From NCBI GenBank assembly GCA_900765105.1, contig CAAFQM010000280.1, positions 1 through 9,755 on the forward strand: a DNA stretch of 9,755 nucleotides, given 5' to 3'. Of this stretch, positions 1 to 5,378 are shown in pieces. A model generated the notes under the pieces. That model had not been told where the DNA came from. It ran no database searches and saw only the letters and a program-made list of their open reading frames with translations. The position numbers were made by a program, and so were the translations under genes. Numbering within the stretch: the stretch's first letter is position 1; each line of letters begins with the position of its first letter. Source of the stretch: an uncultured Faecalibacterium sp. (GTDB lineage Bacteria > Bacillota > Clostridia > Oscillospirales > Ruminococcaceae).

Positions 1-143
1 AGCGCTTCCACGCCCACGAACCGCCCCACGATGATGGTATCGGCCAGATTGTAGAACTGCTGGAACAGGCTGCCCAGCATCAGCGGCACCGCAAAGGCAA
101 GGATCAGCTTCAGCGGGCTGCCCTGCGTCATATCCTTTGTCAT
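1..143 (-). CDS. MATE family multidrug/solute efflux transporter, N-terminal fragment
   Basis: Only the first 47 codons are in the window; the gene runs off the left edge. The translation begins MTKDMTQGSPLKLILAFAVP and continues through LGSLFQQFYNLADTIIVGRF, which is the characteristic first segment of MATE (multi antimicrobial extrusion) proteins: a short cytoplasmic start, TM1 and the conserved FQQ-YN-AD-VGR block. Family members are inner-membrane antiporters that export drugs or organic cations using Na+ or H+ gradients; the substrate cannot be told from this piece. The ATG at 143-141 is preceded by AGGAGG (154-149) with 5 bases between, which fixes the start. Upstream lie a strong promoter, a palindrome at its start point and a terminator-like hairpin (listed separately), so the leader is unusually structured. 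I am sure of the family; the function is inferred from the N-terminus only. Confidence 0.9.
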   Translation of the reverse strand, partial: MTKDMTQGSPLKLILAFAVPLMLGSLFQQFYNLADTIIVGRFVGVEA

Positions 144-154
144 ACGTTCCTCCT

Positions 155-192
155 GCCCGCAGAAAGCCGGGCTGCAAGGCCAGTTTTTGGCC
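155..192 (-). other. Two small hairpins in the leader of the MATE gene
   Basis: In the minus-strand RNA, GGCCA/TGGCC (192-188 with 182-178) forms a 5-bp hairpin with a 5-base loop. GCCCG/CGGGC (172-168 with 159-155) forms a second hairpin that ends directly against the AGGAGG ribosome binding site at 154-149. The second could limit ribosome access. No known riboswitch class is recognised here. Confidence 0.4.
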
Positions 193-195
193 GTG

Positions 196-229
196 AAAAA
201 CGCCCTGCCGGAAAGGGGGGCAGGACGTT
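196..229 (-). terminator. Rho-independent terminator-like hairpin between the ABC operon and the MATE gene
   Basis: The minus-strand RNA pairs AACGTCCTGCC (229-219) with GGCAGGGCGTT (209-199), 11 bp with one G-U pair and a 9-base loop, and runs into UUUUU (200-196). It is the first good terminator after the ATPase stop codon at 333 and probably ends the importer operon. It also lies about 12 bases downstream of the predicted start of the MATE promoter, so it would attenuate that transcript as well. A weaker 7-bp hairpin without a U-run (322-301) sits just after the ATPase stop. Confidence 0.7.
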
Positions 230-234
230 GTGTA

Positions 235-246
235 CATTCATGAATG
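235..246. promoter_or_regulatory. Perfect 12-bp palindrome at the MATE transcription start (operator candidate)
   Basis: CATTCATGAATG is its own reverse complement. It begins 3 bases after the -10 box (254-249) of the MATE promoter, so a dimeric repressor bound here would block initiation. The symmetry and position are seen directly; the operator role is inferred. Confidence 0.4.
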
Positions 247-248
247 GT

Positions 249-277
249 ATTATAGCGGAGCGACGCAGAATTTACAA
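249..277 (-). promoter_or_regulatory. Predicted sigma-A promoter for the MATE gene
   Basis: The minus strand reads TTGTAA (277-272), 17 bases, then TATAAT (254-249). The -10 is perfect and the -35 matches 4 of 6. The predicted start is near 241-243, giving a leader of about 100 nt before the ATG at 143. Confidence 0.6.
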
Positions 278-332
278 GATTTGCATTGCATTAACATTTA
301 CAGTTTTTGCAAGAGAAAACTGGTGAATATGC

Positions 333-1115
333 TCATTCCCCGTAATGGGACAGGAACTGTTTGGTGCGCTCCTCCTGCGGGTGCTCGATGAGCTGGCGGG
401 CGGGGCCTTCCTCCACCACGACGCCACCGTCCATGAACATGATGTGGTCGGCCACGTCGCGGGCAAACGCCATCTCGTGGGTGACGATGATCATCGTGGT
501 CTTGCGGTCGGCAAGGTCACGCAGGACGCGCAGCACTTCGCCGGTCAGCTCCGGGTCAAGGGCGCTGGTAGGCTCGTCGAAGCAGAGGATGTCCGGGTGC
601 AGCGCCAGTGCGCGGGCGATGGCCACACGCTGCTGCTGTCCGCCGGAAAGCTGGTGCGGGTAGTGGTTTGCCCGCTCGGACAGGCCCATCTGGGCCAGCA
701 GTTCTTTTGCCTGCTGTTCCAGCTCGGCGTGGATGGCCTTTTTGTTGGCCTTATAGTCCGGGCGCTCCTTCGCCAGCAGTTCGCCCGCCAGCATCACGTT
801 CTGCAGGGCGGTGTACTGCGGGAAGAGGTTGAAGTTCTGGAACACCAGACCGAAGTGCAGCCGCTTTTTGCGGATCTCGCTCTCCCGCTGGGTTGCGGGG
901 TCGGCGGCGTCCCACATGGTCTCGCCGTTCACCCGGATGATGCCGGTATCCGGCCGCTCCAGAAAGTTCAGGCAGCGCAGCAGGGTAGTCTTGCCGGAGC
1001 CGGACGAGCCGATGATAGCCAGCGCTTCGCCCTGCTCCAGAGTCAGAGAAATGTCCTTCAGGACATGGGTCTCGCCGAAATTCTTGCCGATGCCGGAGGC
1101 TTCAAGCAATGCCAT
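333..1115 (-). CDS. Polar amino acid ABC transporter, ATP-binding protein (GlnQ/HisP type)
   Basis: This 260-aa protein is the cytoplasmic ATPase that powers amino acid uptake. All nucleotide-binding motifs are in place: Walker A GSSGSGKT (36-43), Q-loop Q93, ABC signature LSGGQ (156-160), Walker B ILCFDEP (176-182), the D-loop SALD, and the H-loop histidine in VTHEM (213). Length and motif spacing are typical of the GlnQ/HisP subfamily. A roughly 45-residue charged helical stretch (about 114-150, rich in Lys, Glu and Ala) precedes the signature and is somewhat longer than in HisP. The ATG at 1115 is preceded by AGGGAGG about 10 bases upstream, and the gene starts 21 bp after the permease stop, so the two are surely cotranscribed. 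It is the last gene of the importer operon. Confidence 0.95.
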   Translation of the reverse strand: MALLEASGIGKNFGETHVLKDISLTLEQGEALAIIGSSGSGKTTLLRCLNFLERPDTGIIRVNGETMWDAADPATQRESEIRKKRLHFGLVFQNFNLFPQYTALQNVMLAGELLAKERPDYKANKKAIHAELEQQAKELLAQMGLSERANHYPHQLSGGQQQRVAIARALALHPDILCFDEPTSALDPELTGEVLRVLRDLADRKTTMIIVTHEMAFARDVADHIMFMDGGVVVEEGPARQLIEHPQEERTKQFLSHYGE

Positions 1116-1136
1116 GGTTCAGTTTCCTCCCTTTCA

Positions 1137-1787
1137 TCAGCGGAAATAATCCAGTTTCTTTTCGGCCCAGCCGAACAGCAGCGTCAGCGCGCCCACGAAC
1201 ACCAGGAAGAAGATGGCGGTGGAAAACAGCGGCCAGATCAGGCCCTTTGCGCTGTACTCCTTGGCCATCATGATGATCTCCTTGTTGGCGATGGTGTTGG
1301 CAAGGGAGGTATCCTTGACCAGCGTGATCACCTCGTTGCCCATGGGGGCAAGGATGCGCTTGACCACCTGCAGCAGGGTGACCTTGAAGAAGATCTGGGT
1401 CTTGGTCATGCCCAGCACCTGCCCGGCTTCGGTCTGGCCTTTGGGGATGGCTTCGATGCCGCCGCGGTAGATCTCGGAGAAATAGCAGGCGTAGTTGATG
1501 GCAAAGGCCACCACCGCCGCCACCATGCGTCCGCCGGAACCGGAAGGCCACGGGTTATTCATGCCCAGCAGGCCGGGGCCGAGGTAGATGACGATGATCT
1601 GCAGCATCAGCGGGGTGCCGCGGATGACCCAGACAAAGGTCTTGACCACCCCGGCAAGGGGTTTGCAACGGCTCATGGAGCCAAAGGCCACCACCAGCCC
1701 CAGCGGCAGGGCGAACAGCAGCGTCAACGCGAACAGCTCGCAGTTGAGCAGAAATGCGCCGGAAAGGCGGCTGAAAATCACAGACAC
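1137..1787 (-). CDS. Polar amino acid ABC transporter, permease (HisM/GlnP type)
   Basis: This 216-aa membrane protein forms the transport channel, most likely as a homodimer because only one permease gene is present. Hydrophobic segments lie near residues 14-36, 44-70, 88-104 and 184-206. Two family hallmarks are clear: RGTPLMLQ (56-63), and the cytoplasmic EAA loop EIYRGGIEAIPKGQ followed by LGM (105-127), which docks on the ATPase. The start is GTG at 1787-1785, with a weak GGTGAG site about 5 bases upstream and an in-frame stop three codons further up. A GTG two codons later is possible. It follows the binding-protein stop by 30 bp. The substrate is probably an amino acid, but the class is not resolved. 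Confidence 0.93.
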   Translation of the reverse strand: MSVIFSRLSGAFLLNCELFALTLLFALPLGLVVAFGSMSRCKPLAGVVKTFVWVIRGTPLMLQIIVIYLGPGLLGMNNPWPSGSGGRMVAAVVAFAINYACYFSEIYRGGIEAIPKGQTEAGQVLGMTKTQIFFKVTLLQVVKRILAPMGNEVITLVKDTSLANTIANKEIIMMAKEYSAKGLIWPLFSTAIFFLVFVGALTLLFGWAEKKLDYFR

Positions 1788-1817
1788 AAGAACTCACCCA
1801 TCAAATCAGATTTTGGT

Positions 1818-2675
1818 TTACTCTGCCAGAGCCAGATCGTACTTATCGGCCAGCGCCTGCATGGTGCCGTCGGCGGTCAGCTCGTCAAAGGCGGCGTTGA
1901 CGGCTTCGGCGGCGTCGCTGCCCTTGCGGAAGGCCACGCCGTACTCCTCGGCGTTCAGCTCGTCCACGATCTTCAGGCTGGCGTAGTCGGTGCCCTCGCC
2001 GATCATGGCGTTGGCCAGGGTCAGATCCAGCACGGCGGCGTCGGCGGTGCCGGCGGCCACTTCCATCAGGCAGTCGGTCTGCACGCTCTTGGAGACGTAA
2101 TCGGCCTGTGCCAGATTCTCGTCGCCCTCAATGGCGGCTTCACCGGCGGAACCGGCTTCGGCCACCACGGTCTTGCCCACGAGGTCGGCAGTGGAGGTGT
2201 AGTCGGTGCCGTCCTTGATCACCACGACCTGCGCGTTCTTGGCGTAGGCGCAGGTGGTTGCGGTGTTGGCCATGATGTCATCGGTCAGGGTCATGCCGTT
2301 CCAGATGCAGTCGATGCTCTTGGCGTCCAGCTCCACCACCTTGGTGTCCCAGTTGATCTCCACGAACTCCGGCTCCACGCCCAGCTTTTCGCACACAGCG
2401 GTTGCCAGCTCGGTGTCAAAACCGGTAAAGTTGCCGTCGGCGTCGGTGTAGTTCATCGGCTCGTAGACGGTGTAGCCAATGACCATGCTGCCCTTTTCCT
2501 TAATATAATCCAGATCGCTGGCGGCATCGGATGCGGCGGCGCTGGAAGCAGCGGCAGATGCAGCCGAAGAAGCCACGGTGGAAGTGGAAGCGGAGCTGCC
2601 GCAGGCAGCTAGACCCAGAGCGGCCATACCCAGACCGGCGGCCTTGATAAAGTTACGGCGAGAAATGCGTTTCAT
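1818..2675 (-). CDS. Amino acid ABC transporter substrate-binding lipoprotein (SBP_bac_3 family), Tat-type signal
   Basis: This 285-aa exported protein captures the ligand for the importer encoded downstream. The N-terminus contains SRRNFIK (5-11), a twin-arginine (Tat) motif, then a hydrophobic stretch and the lipobox LAAC with Cys25, so it should be a Tat-exported, membrane-anchored lipoprotein. Residues 27-53 are an Ala/Ser/Thr/Asp linker, followed by the class-3 solute-binding fold: VIGYTVYEPMNY, then GFDTELATAVCEKLG (85-99), then DCIWNGMTLT. The ATG at 2675 is preferred over a TTG at 2693 because AGGGAGG (2690-2684) lies 8 bases before the ATG and would be inside a gene starting at the TTG. 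Oddity: the Arg that normally follows the MT-T motif and holds the ligand's alpha-carboxylate is Ile134 here. First gene of the operon. Confidence 0.93.
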   Translation of the reverse strand: MKRISRRNFIKAAGLGMAALGLAACGSSASTSTVASSAASAAASSAAASDAASDLDYIKEKGSMVIGYTVYEPMNYTDADGNFTGFDTELATAVCEKLGVEPEFVEINWDTKVVELDAKSIDCIWNGMTLTDDIMANTATTCAYAKNAQVVVIKDGTDYTSTADLVGKTVVAEAGSAGEAAIEGDENLAQADYVSKSVQTDCLMEVAAGTADAAVLDLTLANAMIGEGTDYASLKIVDELNAEEYGVAFRKGSDAAEAVNAAFDELTADGTMQALADKYDLALAE

Positions 2676-2760
2676 ATGTGAATCCTCCCTCAAGATGTAT
2701 GTTTCCTGAATCCCTCTCGGTTTAGTGTTTTATCATGCTAAAGTGTTAAACTGTGACTAT

Positions 2761-2789
2761 AGAATAGCGCGTTTGGCTCCGTTTGGCAA
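2761..2789 (-). promoter_or_regulatory. Predicted sigma-A promoter for the amino acid importer operon
   Basis: The minus strand reads TTGCCA (2789-2784), 17 bases, TATTCT (2766-2761). The predicted start is near 2754, leaving a leader of about 80 nt. Inside that leader AGTGTT occurs twice on the plus strand (2724-2729 and 2742-2747), 18 bp apart, with TTTAG/CTAAA (2721-2725, 2738-2742) between them. This could be a regulator site but is weak evidence. Confidence 0.55.
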
Positions 2790-2904
2790 GAGGGAAACGC
2801 AATTTTTTCGCATTCTGCCTTTTTTCAGGGTCATTTCACCGCATTTATCCGGTGGATTTGCACAAAAATATCCTCTCGCTCTGCTGTCCCGGAAGGACAC
2901 TGTA

Positions 2905-2926
2905 CGGAACGCACTCATGCGTTCCG
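2905..2926. repeat. GGAACG-type palindrome, copy 1
   Basis: CGGAACGCA and TGCGTTCCG form a perfect 9-bp stem around a CTCA loop. It shares the GGAACG/CGTTCC ends with the palindrome 24 bp downstream. No T-run follows on either strand, so it is not a simple terminator. It looks like a REP-like intergenic element. Confidence 0.55.
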
Positions 2927-2950
2927 CAAAGCAAGCGATGCCGTCAGGGC

Positions 2951-2970
2951 GGAACGGACAAGTCCGTTCC
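2951..2970. repeat. GGAACG-type palindrome, copy 2
   Basis: GGAACGGAC and GTCCGTTCC form a 9-bp arm pair separated by AA. A further GGAACG half-site follows at 2985. From memory, similar GGAACG..CGTTCC palindromes are scattered between genes in Faecalibacterium-like genomes; I cannot verify this here. Confidence 0.55.
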
Positions 2971-3019
2971 CTACAGCTTTTTGGGGAACGCCTGCAGAAG
3001 CATTTCCCTCCATCATATC

Positions 3020-3048
3020 AAAAACCTTCCCCCGCGGGGGAAGGTTTT
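3020..3048 (-). terminator. Rho-independent terminator of the TPR lipoprotein gene
   Basis: A 13-bp perfect stem, AAAACCTTCCCCC (3021-3033) with GGGGGAAGGTTTT (3036-3048), around GC. On the minus strand it ends in five T residues (3024-3020). It lies 35 bp after the stop codon at 3083. The core CCTTCCCCC/GGGGGAAGG recurs in the terminator at 7004-7031. Confidence 0.85.
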
Positions 3049-3082
3049 CTGTGCTTTCTTAAAGGTCGGATGCAGTGCCGGG

Positions 3083-4498
3083 TCAGACGCCGCGGAACAC
3101 GAAGCCGCCCTTCTCGTTGAATGTACCGCCTTCATTCGCATCTGTCAATTGATACAGTTTTCCTTTTTCAATGGTCACACTCTCTCCATAAAAAGACGGA
3201 TAACTGCCTGCTGAGCTGTCCACTTCATCATTGCTCAGGACCCGTGAAACGATGATTCCGTAGACACCGCTTCTGGAATCGCTGTATTTATCCGTTCCCA
3301 ACGGACCACTGTCTGTGCCCGTCAAAGTTCCTTTTAGCGTGACCACCGTTCCCGCCGGGACATCCCAGACGACCTGCCAGTCGCCTTTGCGCTCCATGGC
3401 CTGCAGCGGCTGAGACAGCGTGTAGACATCCGTCGTCGTTTCAGAAGTCACATACTTCTCATTCGACACATGGTCTTCCGTCGTATTTGTATATTGCTGT
3501 GTCAGGCGTATCGTCGTTCCGCCGATCTGATACTCCACCTTTTCCGTAGTCGTATACGAACTGCTCTGCGTATCATTACCATACGGAACGGTTTTTGTTG
3601 CCGTGTAGCTTTGCTTCTGCTCAACGGGCTGTGTCTTGCTGGAAGCAGCTTCCTCCTTTTTGCTCTCGGCGGGCTGCTCCTTACTGGATGCGGTTTCTTC
3701 TTTCTTGCTCTCAGCGGGCTGCTCCTTACTGGATGCAGCTTCTTCCTTTTTGCTCTCAGCAGACTGCTCCCTGCTCGAAGCAGCTTCTTCTTTCTTGCTC
3801 TCAGCAGGCTGTTCCTCGGCGGCGGGGGTCTCCGGCTGATCGGGCGTCTCAGCGTCCGGCAGGCCGTTTTCGGCATCCGCTGCGGCGGTGGTGCTTTCCA
3901 GAAGTTTTTCCAGCTCGCTGCGCCCGGCGGCCACGTTCTGGCCCAGCTCTTCCAGCTGGTCGTAGTCCTCAGCAGCCTTATCCAGCAGTACCAGCGTCAC
4001 GCACACAGCCGCGTGTTTTACCAGCGTTTCCTTCTTCAGGTCCCGGGCGGCTTCGGCGTCGGAGTCGTCCATGGCGTCGAGGTTCTTTTCGCCCAGCAGA
4101 GCCAGCGCCGCTGTGTAGTCGCTCTCTGCATCGGCCAGCCGGCCGGTCTCCTCGCCCACTCCGGCGCGGCCAACGTATGCACTGGCCTGCTGGTAGGGCT
4201 GCTCTTCGGTCATTTCAATGACGGCGGTGTAGTCCGCATTGGCTTCATCGTACTTTTTCAACGCAGTATACGCCTGTGCACGGCCGATGTAAGCCTCGAT
4301 GTCGTTCGGGTTCAGCCGGATAGCCTCGGTAAAGGCCGCGATGGCTTCGGCGTAATTGGTCTCGGAGAGGTATTTCCGGCCAAGCTCCATCTGCTTGTCA
4401 AAGCTGGCGGCACCGCCTGCGCAGGCCGTCAGGAGCATTGCAGCCGCAAGGGCCGCCGCTGCGCACCGCACGCGCAGCTTCTGGGAAGATTTCCGCAT
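3083..4498 (-). CDS. TPR-repeat lipoprotein with tandem Glu/Lys-rich linker and unknown C-terminal domain
   Basis: This 471-aa protein is a predicted exported lipoprotein: basic N-terminus, hydrophobic core, lipobox LTAC with Cys26. Residues about 33-135 contain TPR-like helices (GRKYLSETNYAEAIAAFTEA, RLNPNDIEAYIGRAQAY, KKYDEANADY), a protein-protein interaction scaffold; helical sequence continues to about 200. Residues 232-291 are four exact-length copies of a 15-residue AESKKEEAASSKEQP unit. Residues about 297-471 are Thr/Ser/Gly/Tyr-rich, probably beta-structured, and I recognise no family. The DNA encoding this last part is about 40-48% G+C on sampled lines, against about 65-70% for the N-terminal half, suggesting a joined module. 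ATG at 4498 with AGGAGG 7 bases upstream, own consensus promoter and own terminator: a single-gene unit. Function unknown; a surface or envelope scaffold is inferred. Confidence 0.85.
   Translation of the reverse strand: MRKSSQKLRVRCAAAALAAAMLLTACAGGAASFDKQMELGRKYLSETNYAEAIAAFTEAIRLNPNDIEAYIGRAQAYTALKKYDEANADYTAVIEMTEEQPYQQASAYVGRAGVGEETGRLADAESDYTAALALLGEKNLDAMDDSDAEAARDLKKETLVKHAAVCVTLVLLDKAAEDYDQLEELGQNVAAGRSELEKLLESTTAAADAENGLPDAETPDQPETPAAEEQPAESKKEEAASSREQSAESKKEEAASSKEQPAESKKEETASSKEQPAESKKEEAASSKTQPVEQKQSYTATKTVPYGNDTQSSSYTTTEKVEYQIGGTTIRLTQQYTNTTEDHVSNEKYVTSETTTDVYTLSQPLQAMERKGDWQVVWDVPAGTVVTLKGTLTGTDSGPLGTDKYSDSRSGVYGIIVSRVLSNDEVDSSAGSYPSFYGESVTIEKGKLYQLTDANEGGTFNEKGGFVFRGV
3626..3805 (-). 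repeat. Four tandem 45-bp repeats inside the TPR lipoprotein gene
   Basis: Four units encode AESKKEEAASSREQS, AESKKEEAASSKEQP, AESKKEETASSKEQP and AESKKEEAASSKTQP, so length is perfectly conserved and only four of the 60 residues depart from the consensus. The period is a multiple of three, so copy-number change would keep the frame. The encoded segment is a charged, probably extended or helical spacer between the TPR part and the C-terminal domain. Confidence 0.9.
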
Positions 4499-4546
4499 GA
4501 TGATTCCTCCTGTGTTTTCTGTATAAAAACAGTTTTTTCTGAGCCG

Positions 4547-4575
4547 ATTATAACCCCTGTGTCTGTCCCTGTCAA
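4547..4575 (-). promoter_or_regulatory. Consensus sigma-A promoter of the TPR lipoprotein gene
   Basis: The minus strand reads TTGACA (4575-4570), 17 bases, TATAAT (4552-4547), matching the consensus at all 12 positions with optimal spacing. The predicted start is near 4540, giving a leader of about 40 nt with AGGAGG at 4511-4506. This gene should be highly transcribed unless repressed. Confidence 0.85.
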
Positions 4576-4624
4576 GGCAGGCCGGACAAATGTCCTTTTA
4601 CGGCGGACCCTGCGGGAAAGGCGC

Positions 4625-4663
4625 AAAAAATCCCCCTTTCGGGGCCATTTCCCGTTCGGGAAA
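4625..4663 (-). terminator. Terminator of the small lipoprotein gene (two adjacent hairpins)
   Basis: On the minus strand, TTTCCC/GGGAAA around GAAC (4663-4648) is followed by CCCC-GAAA-GGGG (4644-4633) and then six T residues (4630-4625). The second hairpin with its U-run is a standard intrinsic terminator. It stands between the small lipoprotein stop (4709) and the promoter of the next gene (4575). Confidence 0.75.
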
Positions 4664-4708
4664 AACGGCGCAGCCAAAAGGGGAGCCAGGGTCAGACGGA
4701 AAGGGCCG

Positions 4709-5311
4709 TCACCCCGCCGCTTTTGCGTTCTCGCAGGCGCGCAGGACGGCGTCCCGGTAGCCATCCACGGCAATGGTGCAGCCGGAGAGCAGGTCGGCGT
4801 CGGCGGGCTTGCCGTCCTCGTCGGTCTTAATGTCCCGCACCTCGTCCGGCGTTTTGCCGGTGAGCCAGCGGCCGAAGGCGTCGGCCTGCTCGGCCCAGCC
4901 CTTTTTCAGTGAGGACACCGCCGCCAGCGGGTAGCTGCTGCCCTTCTGGCGCTTGGTGCGCAGGTCAGACGGCAGCGTGATGCCGCCGGAGCTGTCGGCG
5001 GAGAGAGAAAGCTCCATTTCGTCCAGCGTCACATCGGCCAGCCTGCCCTCGCCATCCAGCACCACCACGGCGGTGATGGTGTTCACCTTGCTGGTATCGC
5101 CGCTGGCGGAAGCTTCGGTCAGGATGCCAAGGCCGGTGCGCCATGCGGCGTTGCCGCCGCTCTGGCTGCTCTGTGCCCCGCCCATGCTTTCGCTCATGCC
5201 AGAGGAATTGCCGCCGGAACCGGCATTCGTGCCGCCGCAGGCGGTCAGTGCAAGGGCAGCGGCCAGTGCGCCGCCCAAAATCATGCAAGATAGTTTTTTC
5301 ATCGGTAACAA
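4709..5311 (-). CDS. Small lipoprotein of unknown function
   Basis: This 200-aa predicted lipoprotein has the signal MKKLSCMILGGALAAALALTAC (lipobox Cys25), a Gly/Ser/Met-rich linker (about 26-55), and one compact domain. The domain contains TGLGILTEAS (59-68), TITAVVVLDGEGRLADVTLDE (78-98), a Lys-rich loop near 119-123, GKTPDEVRDI (152-161) and ADADLLSGCTIAVDGYRDAV. I have a loose memory of the TGLG...DEV...SVTI-V--Y--AV pattern in clostridial membrane-anchored lipoproteins, some annotated as FMN-binding-like, but cannot name a family. Start choice: TTG at 5311 lies 5 bases after GGGAG (5321-5317), while ATG at 5302 would be 14 bases away, so TTG is slightly favoured; the mature protein is the same. 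No promoter of its own is visible, and its ribosome site is inside the cardiolipin synthase terminator. Confidence 0.8.
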   Translation of the reverse strand: MLPMKKLSCMILGGALAAALALTACGGTNAGSGGNSSGMSESMGGAQSSQSGGNAAWRTGLGILTEASASGDTSKVNTITAVVVLDGEGRLADVTLDEMELSLSADSSGGITLPSDLRTKRQKGSSYPLAAVSSLKKGWAEQADAFGRWLTGKTPDEVRDIKTDEDGKPADADLLSGCTIAVDGYRDAVLRACENAKAAG

Positions 5312-5373
5312 AAACGCTCCCTTCCCTGCCCCTGCGTGGGGCCTGTGGCACTAGTGTGCCCGGAAAGGGAGCG
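5310..5373 (-). terminator. Branched (three-way-junction) terminator after cardiolipin synthase, containing the next gene's ribosome binding site
   Basis: In minus-strand RNA the closing stem P1 pairs CGCUCCCUUUCC (5373-5362) with GGGAAGGGAGCG (5326-5315), 12 bp with one G-U pair. It encloses P2, GGCAC/GUGCC with an ACUA loop (5360-5347), and P3, GCCCC/GGGGC with an ACGCA loop (5342-5328). The joints are 1, 4 and 1 bases. P1 is followed by UUUUU (5314-5310). It begins 5 bases after the cardiolipin synthase stop codon. The 3' arm of P1 carries AAGGGAG, the only good Shine-Dalgarno for the lipoprotein at 5311. It works as a terminator on paper, and when folded it would also hide that site. It matches no riboswitch class I know. 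Confidence 0.7.
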
Positions 5374-5378
5374 AATAA

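Larger units (their letters stand above)
2694..3082. other. 389-bp gene-free region
   Basis: It holds the promoter and leader of the importer operon (2676-2789), a low-G+C stretch (about 2790-2880) with no feature I recognise, two GGAACG palindromes (2905-2970), and the terminator of the TPR lipoprotein gene (3020-3048). Open frames on the plus strand here have no ribosome binding site, no homology I can recognise, and run across the palindromes and into the antisense of the next gene. Confidence 0.7.

Noticed and set aside
345..2612. A 755-codon open frame on the plus strand opposite the ABC importer
   Set aside because: It is antisense to three convincing genes, is rich in His/Gln/Val/Gly as expected from the complement of G+C-rich codons, and has no ribosome site or recognisable domain.
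2676..2693. TTG start for the binding protein six codons upstream
   Set aside because: It would place the Shine-Dalgarno inside the gene, and the Tat signal fits the ATG at 2675.
2905..3048. CRISPR-like array from the palindromes and hairpin in the intergenic region
   Set aside because: There are only two related palindromes with different centres and no regular spacers, and no cas genes nearby.
2725..3214. Overlapping plus-strand open frames of 131 and 143 codons in the intergenic region
   Set aside because: They run across the GGAACG palindromes and a terminator and into antisense of the TPR gene, with no ribosome site or family signature.
3470..4912. A 480-codon plus-strand open frame across the TPR lipoprotein and into the next gene
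   Set aside because: It is antisense to two lipoprotein genes, crosses a consensus promoter and a terminator, and its repeated segments are just the complement of the 45-bp repeats.
5310..5373. Purine-type riboswitch, suggested by the three-way junction
   Set aside because: The loops are 4 and 5 bases rather than the 7-base kissing loops, and the conserved junction bases are missing.
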